Of a DNA stretch of 64,000 nucleotides, positions 52,667 through 64,000 are shown piece by piece. Numbering within the stretch: position 1 is the stretch's first letter; each line of letters begins with the position of its first letter. The stretch is from Proteles cristata cristata (taxonomy: Eukaryota; Chordata; Mammalia; Carnivora; Hyaenidae), in assembly GCA_017311185.1 (NCBI GenBank), contig JAESUZ010000127.1, positions 1,736,001 through 1,800,000 of the forward strand. The letters are read 5' to 3'. A program made the position numbers and the translations under genes. Under the pieces are notes generated by a model that saw only the letters and a program-made list of their open reading frames with translations, had not been told where the DNA came from and ran no database searches.

Positions 52667-53270
52667 GACTGCCTTTTATTCTTGTTTGTCTGCTGGGAGG
52701 TTTTGCTTTGAAGGAAAGGAGGGCTCCAGGTCTGGTGGCTGCTTTTCTGTGGGAGGATGTCAGGGCTGCAGTTTTCTAATCTACCCTACATATTTACGTA
52801 AGCCATCTGTTGACCCAAGTTTTGCCTAGTCTGAACTTCCTCTTTTTTTTTAAACTGAATTCATGACATGTGATTTCTAGCAAATAATGATACTGCTTCA
52901 ACACTTGCTTTCTCACCACATGAAATAACTTGCTTTGTCAAAGAGAGAAAGCAGGCAGAGGCTGGTGCATGACTTACCTCATTAGAATTAATGTACCTCA
53001 CTTTCTCACCTCTTTGGACTTTCATTGCCATCTCCCTGCTCTGTCAGGAATGACTTTTTGTCAGCGATTTTTTGCTAGGCATATGAAATACTAGGGGACA
53101 ATCTCAACTACCAAACTGAGAAGATCCCAAGCTATTGAAAATCTTTGCATTCATAGACTCTTCAATTCTATTTGGACTTTTTAGTTGTAATAATTTATAG
53201 AGTTAGATTAAGGCTCAAGAATGAAATGAAACTTAATACCCCATTGCCAGTTATAAAGTAGATTTTTAAA

Positions 53271-53489
53271 ATAGTTTGTTTATTTTGAGACAGAGAGAGA
53301 AAGAGAGTGAGCAAGCGAGCGGTATGAGCAGGTAAGGGCAGAGACAGAGGGAAAGAGAGAATCCCAAACAGGCTTCACACTATCAGCACAGAGCCTGGTG
53401 CGGGGCTCAAACTCATGAACCATGAAATTATGACCTGAGTAGAAATCAAGAGTCAAGCACTTAACTGACTGAGCCACCCAGGCGCCCTG
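53271..53489 (-). mobile_element. CAN-SINE, minus strand
   Basis: Flanks aaagtagatttttaaaa and aaagcagattttaaaa. Confidence 0.88.
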
Positions 53490-54044
53490 AAGAAAGCAGA
53501 TTTTAAAAGGTGTATGCTTTTAAAATAAAATTGTGCAAGAGAATTCAGAGTTTGTTGGCTTTTGCGTGTGGGTGTTTGGGAGAGAGATTGGGTTGAGGGG
53601 AGGCACTGTAAACCTAAAAGTGATTTTGGAATTTTCTGTACTTAGTTTCGTGATTTCTACATTACAGTTAATTGTAATAACATTTATGTTGCTTTATGCA
53701 CTGCCCCAATCAATTATGGAAGGAAGTCACTAAAATCTTGGTAAGGACTAATATCACGTTAATTTTCTTTTTTAACGTGTGAAACTTTTACAAAGCCTTC
53801 TCTCTCTTTCCAGTATTGTAATTCTGGATCTCCTTGGCTCTTCCCTGACATGCCCTCCATGAGTGCAGTCTTACCTTCCTCTGAGCCATCAGAATGGTCT
53901 TCAAAACAGTCTTGACTATGTCACTGAAAAATCTAGTTTATACTGTACACGAGATGTTTATGGGAGAAAAATGATCAAAATGGATTTAGTTAGAAATAGG
54001 ATCCTTTTTTGAAGGAGGCATTGCCCACAAACTTAATCAGAAGA

Positions 54045-54195
54045 GAACCTTTTCCTTCTCTTGCCCTTCTCCTCCTCTTCATCTACCCCTTCCTTTCCCT
54101 TTTTCCTCTCCCATCTCCTCCTCTTCTCCATCTCTTCACCTTTCTCCTTCTCTATTCCTTCTCACCCTTACTCCTCATTCTTCCTCCTTCACGGT
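54045..54195 (+). repeat. Polypyrimidine tract (TTCC/CTCC-rich)
   Basis: About 150 bases almost free of purines, with no single repeat unit. Confidence 0.8.
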
Positions 54196-54719
54196 CTGTT
54201 CATACAAGGGGAGGTTTTCTCTGCTCAGGAGGCAATATAACAAACTAGGAATTGTGCCTCACATTGTCCTATGGCTTTCAATAATTCATTTACAAAAGAA
54301 ACACATATATTCTTGCCTCTATGGGAAAATTTAATAGCAACAACAAAAAAGTAATTGATGTGTTTGCACTTATTCTCTTAAAATTATAGTGTTTAGTAAG
54401 TAAAAAATGATGTTCATTAATTCTAACAATTTCTAGTTCATGAATTCCAACTGTTGTGTTTTCTGTAGAAATGTCATTCAAGATGTCAACTAACAAATAC
54501 TAATTAAATGCCAACTATAGATGAGATACTATGTAGGGCCTAAAAGATAATAGTAATATTGGTCACAGTCCTAGCTTTAAGAAATTACAGTCCAGTTCAT
54601 GAAATAAAGCACAGACACTTTAAACATTATAAAACAATGTAAGAGATAAATAATAATTGAATATAACAATCTAGTAATATCACAGGACAGGAACTGATGA
54701 TTAACTGCAAATGGTGGAG

Positions 54720-55480
54720 TTACGTGCCAGGACATTTCAGAGAAGGGAGTGATTTCTGTGGCTGAGGTATCCTGGGACACTTCACAGAGCAAGACAGATG
54801 TAGAGAATGTTTAGGTCCTGGAAAGGAGCAGAGAAAAAAGCAGTGAGTTCCACACAAGAGGGATAGCATGAGCTGAAACTTTGAAGTGGCAAAGTGTAAG
54901 ATGTGTTCTATGAAAGGACGATGTATAGATCTGTGTGGCTGAAGTGGAAGATTTGGAAAAACCACATTAGAAATAAATTGGGAAAAGATTATAGAGGGTT
55001 TTGAATGCCTGGGTAGGTCAATCAAATGTCTCTGTGAAATTGCTGTCAAAATTTGTCAAAAGAATGTGTGAAGTAGAGATTCAAACCAGAGATTCTTAGC
55101 ATACAAGCAAACAAAAATATCTCTCAGCCACTGAGAATGGAGAAGTAGGTATCTAATTAGTTTGTAACTAAACTCATCTTTTATCCTATAAATAATGGCA
55201 ATCCACTGGAAAATGTTAACCATGAGGGTGATGCAATCAAATTTCATTAGCATATCATTGTGAAGGCGCGTAATAATAACTAAGAAAGAGATGAGTTCAG
55301 CAACAGTAAAATAAAGGGCTAGTGAAGTAGTCTGTGGAAGAAGAGTTGGCCTGATAGTAAGACCATGGCAGTAAGGAAGGCAGAGAACAGAGTCAGAGAG
55401 CCATTTAGGATTTGGAAACAACTGGACTTGGTGGTAAAGTGAATTTATGTGGGGGTTGTGAGATAGCAGGACATTAGGAG
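54720..55480 (+). repeat. Old mammalian repeat, class unresolved
   Basis: 'tagggttttgaatgcc'-like text, 'tggcaatccactggaaaa' and 'accatgagggtgatgcaatcaaa' parallel the order seen at 40160-40620. Antisense open frames here are incidental. Confidence 0.4.
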
Positions 55481-55739
55481 CTAAAGGAAGTTGTTGGGGG
55501 TGGGGCAGGAGCACTTCCTAGGGTGGCTTCTAGGACAGTGATTTGAGTGATGGTCCTTTGATACAACATAGCGTTTCACTGACTTTAGCTTGGAATTATG
55601 TTCAAACTTGCATTTCATCTCTGTTGCCCCTAAGATTGCCCTAAACAATAAATTGTTGTAACTTTCTTTTTGAAGGCTTACCACCAGCTCCCTTTACTGC
55701 TTTACGCCACTCAACTGGCTGGGTGGTTTTCTCAAAGAC

Positions 55740-55975
55740 AAATGTGACTTTACCAGTCTTATAGATAGCATATAAGGCCCTTCACAAATTACCATAACTT
55801 ACCCTTCAACCCCTTCATATTACATTTACTTAACTGACATCTTTTGCTCCAATGCCACTTAAAGTCTCATTTCTTTTACACATTATGGTCTTCACTTCAG
55901 AGGTTCTTCCAACAACTGTCCTTGAAACAGCACTACTCCACGCTTAGCTCTATGATCATCTCTTTAGAAGAAGCA
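55740..55975 (+). mobile_element. Degraded L2
   Basis: 'ataaggcccttcacaaatt' and 'cttttgctccaatgccactt' resemble L2. Confidence 0.4.
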
Positions 55976-56059
55976 TGGTTAGTTACTGGACTGTATCTGT
56001 AACCAAACACTTTGAATATATACTAAGGAATGGTCTCTTATCATTATGACAATTATAAC

Positions 56060-56285
56060 AATAATGGTAAAGATAATAAGTAATATTTATTAAGTTATTC
56101 ACTATGAATAACTTGGTGAGGGATTTATGCATATTAACTCACTTACTGAGAGAGAGTAGGCCATTGAAGAAACTGAGGCACAGAGCAGTTTGTTCAAGGG
56201 AAAATAGCTGCAGAATGGCAAAGCTGTTGTTTGAACCCCATTTGTCTGATTCCAGGGGTATACTCCTGACCATTATACCTTGTGT
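56060..56285 (-). mobile_element. MIR, minus strand
   Basis: 'gaagaaactgaggcacagagcag', 'gcagaatggcaaagctg' and 'ttgaaccccatttgtctgattcc'. Confidence 0.7.
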
Positions 56286-56661
56286 CTCCTTTTGTAACTG
56301 AGCTCCTCGGGGCTGGAGGCATAACTCATTCAATTTTGTAATCCCATCTGGCATACATTCAGTAATGTTTTGTTGAACTGTTTAATGAATGAGTGAATGT
56401 ATCTATTGAATAAGTGAATGCTGGGAAAACTGATAAGGAACTGAAGGACTCTTAATAGCGACAAAAGCTTTACCTATTTCCTTTCCCAGCTAACAGTTAA
56501 CATTTAGCATAAGCCTGTCATGTCTTCAAAGGAATGACTAATATGGGGATTTTACAGCTGTGGCCAGACCTGGAAAAAAGATGTTTGTGGCTCTCCAGGC
56601 CTTTCTTGGTAACATTCATATCACTCTTTCTGTTAGAAAGTCTGCTCCTGTCTATCAGCCA

Positions 56662-56732
56662 AAAAGAAAAAAAAAAGAAAAAGAAAAGAGAAGAAAAAAG
56701 AAAAAGAAAACAAAATTAAACAAAAAATCATC
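56662..56732 (+). repeat. A-rich (GAAA)n tract
   Basis: About 70 bases of A with scattered G. The preceding 80 bases show no SINE head. Confidence 0.85.
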
Positions 56733-57064
56733 AGGAAGTTAGAAAAAATTACAGAAAAGAATATTGAAATTAGATATTAGGAATCTAATTCTAGAATCTC
56801 GAAATTAGAATACACTAGAGAAAAATAATGCTCGGAGTTGGACAGGCACTTTGACAGGTCTTGAGGATTGACAAAAATTTGCAATTTAAAATTGGAGCAA
56901 TAAAGAAAGGAGGTAGAAGTTCATAAAAGTTTTAATGATTCTGTGTAGCTTTGATTTGTTCAGCCGCTTTTAAAATTAATGGTGTCTCCCATATAGCTGC
57001 ATTTATAAATCAAAAACATCTGCTTTGGCCAGAATTGCTTAGAATAGTGAGCAAAGTTTTAAGC

Positions 57065-57180
57065 ATATTAACAATAGTTAACGTTTACTCAGTGTTTGTT
57101 ATGTTCCAGGCATATCTGAAGTTGTCTGTGTATTTTATGTCACTTAAGTCTCACTGTAGTTATGGTATGCGTACTTCTTT
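57065..57180 (-). mobile_element. MIR fragment, minus strand
   Basis: 'agttaacgtttactcagtgtttgttatgttccagg' is reversed MIR 3' text. Confidence 0.5.
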
Positions 57181-58429
57181 GCCTATTGGTAGATACAAAG
57201 AAATGAACATTAGTTTCTAAATTATATTTATCTATTCCAGACTGATTTTGACAATTTTTCTTTATTGACTCTACGTATATACTAGATATATCTTCTGAAT
57301 TATCCAGAACCCTGCTCACTATCTATAGCCATCTCTCAAAGTCTCTTCCTTCTGTCTGTCCCAGCTCCTTACATCAGTTGGGGTTTCCTGAATTGGTCTA
57401 TCTAGTGACCTCGGTCCTGAAGTTGTCTCCTTTTGTGACTAACTTCTTCAGAGGGTGAGAGATATTTAATCTCTTCCTCTTGACAAAGCCACAATCAAAT
57501 TAAAGAAGAGCAATTGAAAATTATAATGAAATCAAAACAAAATAAAACATAAGCTTGGCTGTAAGTAAAATGTGCACAGTTTTAAGTCTAAGAAAGACCT
57601 GAGCTTAAACAAAGGTATGGATTGGGGTTTCTTCTGGGATTGATAACAGTCTGATTTCATTTGAAAACACTTAATTTCTAGATTTATCTCTAAGCTAGAC
57701 CACTCTCAGTCAGCTCTTCTTGCTCTGATCTCAGTTCTTCTCTCTCTCTCTTTCTCTTTTGCTTTAATCTTACTTCTCTGTGGGTTTATGCTGGTCTTCA
57801 GATTTCTCTATGGAGAGGCACTTCCTTTTATTGTGTGGGCCAAACCCACTGCCTAGGGTTTCAGGAAGTTCTACACTGACTGTGCAGTTACAATAATGTC
57901 ATGATGAAAATAGCAAGAAGATACATATTGACTGATATTGGTGTCTTTTAACCTATCTATTTTAAAAATGTGTGTAGAGAATATTTTGAAAGTATTTGAG
58001 TTATAAACCATCAACAAAAAGCAAGAGGTGGGGATTTTCAAAAGCACACAAAAGTAGAGAAAATACATAATGAAGTTACATCAACCCATCATCTTCTGCC
58101 ATTCTTGTTCCTTCTAAGATCCCTGGTTTTTTTGTTTGAATATTTTAAAGCAAATCACAGATACTATGTCATTTTACTTGTAAATAATTCTGTTTATTTC
58201 CTAAGAGGTAAGGACTTAAAATGAATCACAAATACCATTGTAACACACAAGAGTACTAGCAATTATTACTTAATAGCATCTACTGCCAGCCCCTGTTTTC
58301 TATTTACCTAATTCAATTCTTTTTATAGTTAATTTGTTCAAAAACGAGTTTCAAGAAATGGCCACACATTGCATTTGTGTGTGTCTCTGTCACAATTGGT
58401 TGAATTTTCAGCGTAGCTCATGTCTTTTA

Positions 58430-58585
58430 TAAGCTTTATTTCAAGCTATCCTCCCAGCAAACTTTGGAGGTAAGAACCATTGTTTCTGTCTCAGGGAGTG
58501 TAGTAAGATAATTTCAATGACTTGCCTCAACATGCACGACCTCACAGGGCCAGAGGCTGTGTTAGGACCCACTTCAAAGTCATTC
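58430..58585 (-). mobile_element. Degraded MIR, minus strand
   Basis: 'cctcccagcaaactttggaggtaagaacc', then 'ctcacagggccagaggctg'. Confidence 0.4.
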
Positions 58586-59490
58586 CTGTTTCATGCGGGT
58601 CCATTTCCCCCTATTCCTTGAGCAAGCCAGATCATTGCTTATGTTACGTCTGCCACTTTTATTACGATGTCATGTTGCCTCTCATATCCCCTGCCCCTTC
58701 AGGGTTTGGCAATTCTAGACTTTTCAAAGAGCCAGACTGGTTGTACTTGTTGTTGAAACTAAGTTTTGGAATAGAGCAACCGTAGCCTAGGATGGCAGTT
58801 TCCTTTGTTATTTGGAATTTTTCTGCTTCTGGAGCAGAAGCAGACTTTATCTATCAACTTGGTGTTAAATGCGCAGTCACTTCTGAACAGCTCAATAAGG
58901 TCTTCTGTTTAACTCACGTGGTGACATCAGCTACATAGCACCTCCCTTCCAGAGCAGAGATCATGGCTATCCCTTTAATACGATGAAGGCTCTCGCTTTC
59001 TCTGGCTTAGGTCATGAGTTCACATTCCTTGCTTTTTGTGGATGATTTATAACTCAGATATCTTCAAAATATCCTCTACGATTTTAAAAGAACAAAAATA
59101 CTTTCCATATATGTTTACGGCAAAAAATATGATTCCTAGCAAATAAAAAGGAGTGATAAGTTATACTCCTTTTTTCCAAATTTTTAAATTGAAAGAGATT
59201 TTCTTTTACAAATGATAACACATGAGCTTTAAATAAAATGGATTCACATGCAGAGGGAGTTACTCTCTTTCTAATCTTTTCCCTGACCTTCTGAGTAGAT
59301 CTCAGGTTAGTGTTAGCATATTTTCACATGTCTCTAACACAAAATCTCCCCCTGTTAACAAGCAGAGAACAATTCTTAGGCTCAGAAATCTTGGCTGGCA
59401 ATAAAATCCAATAATATTTTTTAATTGTATTTTTAAGGTGTTCACATGGTTATATAAGTGAAATTGTTTTTCCACTTATGATTGAAATAT

Positions 59491-59690
59491 TGAGGCACCT
59501 GGATGGCTCAGTTGGTTTAGCATCCAACTTCAGCTCAGGTCATGATCTCGCAGTTTGTGGATTCAAGACCCAAGACAAGCTCTGTGCTGACAGCTCAGAG
59601 CCTGGAGCCTGCTTCAGATTCCATGTCTCCCTCTGTCTGCCCCTCCCCTACTTATGTTTGCTCTCTTTCAAAAATAGTTTTTTTTAAAAA
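59491..59690 (+). mobile_element. CAN-SINE
   Basis: Head 'gaggcacctggatggctcag' with a diverged centre, and a tail 'caaaaatagttttttttaaaaaa'. Confidence 0.87.
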
Positions 59691-59729
59691 ACCTGTATTT
59701 TGTAGGTTAAAATAGTATTTTTATAGAAA

Positions 59730-60080
59730 AAAAGTAATGACAGCTATTATTTTGAGCACTTATTACACGCAATGTCCTGCTTTAAGTTACCTGATAGAAC
59801 CCAGTGTTTCCAGGGTGCCTGGCTGGCTCAGTCATTAGAGCATATAATTCTTGATCCTGAGATTTTGAGTTTGAGCCCCATGATGAATGTAGAGATTACT
59901 TAAAATAAATTAAACCAAATAGAAAAAGAATTCAATGTTTCCATCAATGACACTGTATAGTAGGTACTATTATCATGCCCATGTTGTAAGTGAGGAAAGC
60001 TAGGCACGAAGGAATACTTTCAGATCACAAGTTTAATAAGAAGTATGGTTAGGAGCTGAGCTGAGCTCTTTCCCTTCAGC
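59730..60080 (-). mobile_element. MIR, minus strand, split by a short SINE
   Basis: 'ttttgagcacttattacacgc' before and 'tagtaggtactattatcatgcccatgttgtaagtgaggaaa' after the SINE form one MIR. Confidence 0.65.
59812..59919 (+). mobile_element. Short older CAN-SINE inside a MIR
   Basis: 'cagggtgcctggctggctcag' and 'gagccccatgatgaatgtagagattac', with no CT block. Flanks are 'cccagtgtttcc' and 'ttcaatgtttcc'. Confidence 0.8.
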
Positions 60081-60254
60081 TACCAGAGCGGTGAAGTGGA
60101 TACATGTAAATGGTGAGTGTGATACATGAAGTACTAGATTGGCTCAGTGAATATCTTGACTTATAACCTTCACTTTATATACGTGTTTTAATTTACAGGT
60201 TAAAAATAAGTGATCTGTATTCTTACAAATGTTAGTTTAAATATTATTGCTTCC

Positions 60255-60375
60255 ATCTCTTACTGTGTATATTTTTGGTCAAATTATTTTACCTCTTTAA
60301 ACCTCAGTTTTCTCATTGTAAAGTAGACATAATAACAATTACCTCACAAGATTGTAGATATAGTAGACTATACCA
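60255..60375 (+). mobile_element. MIR fragment
   Basis: 'ttttacctctttaaacctcagttttctcattgtaaag'. Confidence 0.6.
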
Positions 60376-60489
60376 AGGTCTTATGATATATTTTAAATGG
60401 TTACAGTAGTTACTGCGACATGATAAATAGCACAAAATAGTGGCTGATATTATTGTCTGGAAACAATATTATTTACTGTTTGGGGTAAG

Positions 60490-60620
60490 GCTCAAGACAG
60501 ACCTAGATTTCAAGACCATGTCACCTTGAAGACGTTGCATCTGTGAAATGGGGATGACAGTTATTCAAACTATTGTCATGGGTTTGGAATGAAATAATAA
60601 TACTTACATGTTTAGCCCAA
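60490..60620 (+). mobile_element. Degraded MIR fragment
   Basis: 'gcatctgtgaaatggggatgacag', then 'ttggaatgaaataataata'. Confidence 0.45.
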
Positions 60621-60629
60621 TTTGTCTTA

Positions 60630-62060
60630 CATTGTTTTGGATGTCAAGCATTCCATTTTGGTTCTTTCTCAGAGATTCCATGTCTCTGCTTACATTGCCC
60701 ATCTGTTCTTACATGCTGTTTACTTTTTCCATTAGAGCCCTTAGCATATTAATCCAAGTTTTCTAAAAATTTTGGCTTGATAATTCTAACAGCCTTGACA
60801 TATCTGAGTCTGGCTCTGACACTTCCCCTGTTTCCTCAATTTGTGTTTTTTGCCTTTTAGTATGCCTTGTCATTTTTTCTTGATAACTGATCATGATGTA
60901 CTGAGTAAAAGGAACTACTATAAATAGGCCTTGAGTAATGTGTTAGTAAGGTGTGGGGGAGGGGAGGTGTTCAATAGTCTTATGATGAGCTCTCAGTGTT
61001 TAATGAGCCTGTACTTCTGACTATGAACTTCGCATGTGCCCCTTAGCCCACTTCCTAATTTCCCCAGCCTGTGGAACAGGATGGCTACAGAGGTTACAGT
61101 TGAGTATTTCCCTTCCCCCATGTAGAATGTTAGAGGGACCAGGGAGGTGAACCATAAGAGACTCCTAAATACAGAGAACAAACTGAGGGCTGCTGGAGGG
61201 ATGCTGGGTAGATGGGTGGGCTAAATAGGTGATGGGCATTAAGGAGGGTACTTGCTGGGATGAGCACTGGGTGTTGTATGTAAATGATAAATCACTAAAT
61301 TCTACTCCTGAAATAAAAATATATAAAGAAACTAAAATGAAAGTGAAAAAAAGAAGAAATAGTTAAAAATAAAAAAGAAAGTTAGAGGTACCTGGAGTTG
61401 GGGATTTCTCCTCTCTAGGGTCAGCTAGGCTCCAATAAAACCCCAGCAGATTAGGCTCCAGCTATATAGTTTCTACTAAGAATAGACTTTGTTACGAAGA
61501 ACAGAACTCTCTGGTATGTTTCAAAATGGTTCTTTCCCCCCTCTCCCTGCTGGAAGCAGGGGGGATTTTTCTTAGCTTTCATTATGAGAACTTGGTTGAG
61601 CTCCTGGAGGTAAAATTCACAAAAGTGTCTGAGTCTCCCTTGACTGGGTCCCTCTGAAGTTTTTAATTCTTAGATTTGTTCACATTAAGCCTCTGGGAAT
61701 TTGTCAGTTATGGTTCAGGCTTCCTTACCTGGCACTGGATCTAGAGGCAGTTTCTACTCCTGGGTTTCTGCTCTAGTAAGTTGTGATATTTTGTATTTAT
61801 CTGTCAGTCTCTTCAGTTGTGAGGACAGAGGTTCGACCTGTGACCTCACTTGTCTGATGGATCTAAAAAAAGTTGATTTTTTAGTTTGTTCAGCTTTTTT
61901 TTTACATGTTAGGACAGGGTGGCAACTTTCAGCTTCTTACATGCCTGACTGGAAACTGGAAGTCTAGCCCAGTTCTTTACACCAGTAAATCCTTGCTCAA
62001 CACTGGTATTAGCTCTAATTTGATTTGTAGTACTGTTGGACCCATAGCTGCAGCACAAAG
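60630..62060 (-). repeat. Old L1 relic, antisense, split by a younger L1 end
   Basis: 'ttttgccttttagtatgccttgtcattttttcttgataactgatcatgatgtactg' and, after the insertion, 'gagtctcccttgactgggtccctctgaagttt' fit antisense old L1 3' text. Confidence 0.45.
61141..61376 (+). mobile_element. 5'-truncated L1 3' end
   Basis: 'gatgagcactgggtgttgtatg' and 'gctgctggagggatgctggg', then an A-rich tail. Flanks 'agaatgttagagggacc' and 'agaaagttagaggtacc' form a 17-nt duplication with two mismatches. It is older than the copies at 36930 and 44404. Confidence 0.8.
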
Positions 62061-62797
62061 TTTTATGCTAACATTAATCTTTTGTACCAGGTTACTTCTT
62101 TGATCAATTTTCTATGTAACTTATTTACAAAGCAAAGCCATTAAGAACTTTATAGAAGTTGTACATTATAAAGAATGAGACTATACAGTTTACTATTATG
62201 ATGCAATAAAAGAACTCAAGTTAAGCAAATGGCAGTAATTACTTAGTTGCAGAGACCTCCGCGCAAGATAAATAAAGAGTAAGAGTAAGCAGTGAAAACC
62301 AGTACTTAGTTATGTTATCTTAAAGGCTTCTGATAAAATCTGTGCTAAAGATACACAGAAACATTCTAATTATATATACTTCCTTGATCTATTATTATTC
62401 ATATACTTTCACTTACATATCTTCTCACTACAAAATAAATGACCAGTTTACCAGAAACGTCTGCAATAATGCTCTGGTTTCTCTTCAGATCGCATAAATC
62501 TTTGCCTTTTACAGAAATGTCTGCAACATGTGTATGGGGGTGGAAGGGTGTGGGGCTCACAGGTGGATGGAGGAGTTGTTGCCACAGGGTATCATAATAA
62601 TTACCAGTGAAAGTCTCTTTATGCAAAAGTGCCTTAGAGTAAATTAAAAAATGAATAACATCAGCATGGCATTTCTGTTTGTTATATTTCACTGACTCAC
62701 GTTGATCTGCAGGGCCGGTGGCATCCACGTTAGACAGTCTTCAAATGTCAGAAAGTTTTCACGTTACTTTGCATAAGAACTGCCTCTACAGTAAACT

Positions 62798-62823
62798 CTC
62801 CCCCCCCACCCCCCCACCCCCCG
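62798..62823 (-). repeat. C-run, potential G-quadruplex on the minus strand
   Basis: C8-A-C7-A-C6-G-CC on the plus strand. Confidence 0.9.
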
Positions 62824-64000
62824 CCAAATTAGCATACAGGTAGAAATTAAAGAGAAAATCTCTACCTCTTATTTTTTTTATATCTTTTTAATAGCAACAG
62901 TATTATTGTGAGTGCCCTAGCATGAGCACCACAATTTAAATAGAATACTATTTTAAATAGGATATTGCTATAGGATTCAAAAATACCGTCATATTGTATC
63001 ACAATTTCCACTTAGCACTTCAAATTATGTGTGAAATAGTGGGAAAGACTTATAGCTGTTCTGACTTTCCCCTCTTTTTAAAAATTTCATATTAGGTTTT
63101 GTGGATTATTGTGATGATCTCTGTAGGAATTTCACCCCAGCGTCCTTGCTGAACTTCCTAACTTGATGTGAGTTTGTCCCAGGCTGGGAAGGGGGTGCAC
63201 AATGGTTACTTAAGTTATCAGACAGATCAGCCCTAAAGCCAATCCAATATGCCAGTTGTTTGCTCTGCATTGTCTTTCACTCTGATTTTCACACACGTTT
63301 CTAGAATGAGGTTAACTTAGTGAACACCAGTACAATCCTAAGCATCCTGAAAGCACAATATAATATGGGTGACTCCTGGCCCAGACTGAAACATGCTTCT
63401 TTCTAAGCCCTGTCAGAGGCCAGATGGCCAGCAGTGAAAGAGCCCAGGTCGGCTGTGAGACCACAGGGAAAGGGACGTTCTCCAGTGTTTTTATGTTATG
63501 GTAACACTCAGATCAAGTCTTCCTGTACCTAAAGCTGTACATGCAGGATTAACTTTAGTTACAAATGGATCCTTGGACAGTCATCTCTGTACTGGAATTT
63601 TGGAGGTTTATAAAGCCTCTCTGCATGCAAAGTGGGTCTCCAGTTCTGTCAAAACAGGTCTGACAAAAACAAGCAACTTTTGTTGCCCACTATGTTCAAG
63701 TAACTCAGCTAAGCTATTCTATTTAATTTCAACTAAATTTCATTATTTTATTTCACTTAAAATTCATTGTAAACCTAAGAAATACATAAGATAATGGTAG
63801 TAAATTTAAAGTTTAGGAAACTAAGACATGGATTGACTTTCTGGAGCCAACAATTTACAGAGGTTGGGGGTTGAAGTCCAGTCTTACCCAAGAGAGCCTG
63901 TGTGGCTCGAGCAGCCTTGTATTAGAGAAAGAGAACACAAGCTTTAGAGTTAATCACAGCCGGATTCAGCCTTCCCCTCACTCCCTCTGAGGTCTCGGCC

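Noticed and set aside
53814..53915. Possible alternative 3' exon: strong acceptor (ctctctctttccag) followed by 33 codons and a stop in phase with exon 8
   Set aside because: The reading has no family resemblance and no nearby AATAAA. A 33-codon open frame is expected by chance.
54720..55514. Antisense frames of 109 and 152 codons
   Set aside because: They overlap an old interspersed repeat and show no domain.
63498..63794. 98-codon open frame on the plus strand near the right edge
   Set aside because: No death domain pattern, low-complexity composition and no convincing acceptor. Not supported as an exon.

Overview
The window is mammalian nuclear DNA from a carnivore, most likely a cat-family (feliform) species. 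The main evidence is about 40 tRNA-Lys-type CAN-SINEs. Their heads read 'gggcgcctgggtggctcagt', they carry an internal (CT)n block, and their tails end 'aaataaataaacattaaaa', which is the cat-lineage tail form. Carnivore L1 3' ends and much older MIR, L2 and Tigger-like fossils are also present. Base composition is AT-rich, there is no CpG island, and there are no bacterial-style genes.

Layout. 1-8.6 kb is intergenic and made of SINEs, old L1 and L2 fragments and unassigned sequence. About 8.6-9.0 kb looks like a promoter, with a cluster of forkhead cores (8605-8629) and an RFX-type X-box (8815-8827). From 9.0 kb to the right edge the window holds most of one plus-strand gene, recognised as DTHD1 (death domain-containing protein 1). 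I resolve eight coding exons: 9000-9270, 11920-12535, 16321-16648, 19422-19601, 22262-22506, 34099-34263, 36216-36505 and 45071-45315. Splice phases match at all seven junctions and give 2340 nt, or 780 codons, with no internal stop. The domain order is a novel N-terminal helical segment, an acidic disordered segment, two ZU5-like modules and a UPA-like module. The C-terminal death domain is not seen and should lie to the right of the window, or in short exons I could not identify in the last 18.7 kb.

The introns are packed with mobile elements. Several record insertion order: tandem SINEs sharing target sites, an L1 inside a SINE head, a SINE inside an L1, and SINEs inside MIRs. Two nearly identical minus-strand SINEs (29242-29459 and 52430-52666) with intact 17-nt target duplications look recent.

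The most interesting points are the X-box plus forkhead promoter, which suggests a motile-cilia programme; a GC-AG first intron; acceptors of exons 2 and 3 built on length-variable simple repeats; and apparent loss of the PIDD-type autoproteolysis motif in both ZU5 modules. I found no evidence of a wholly new gene system.
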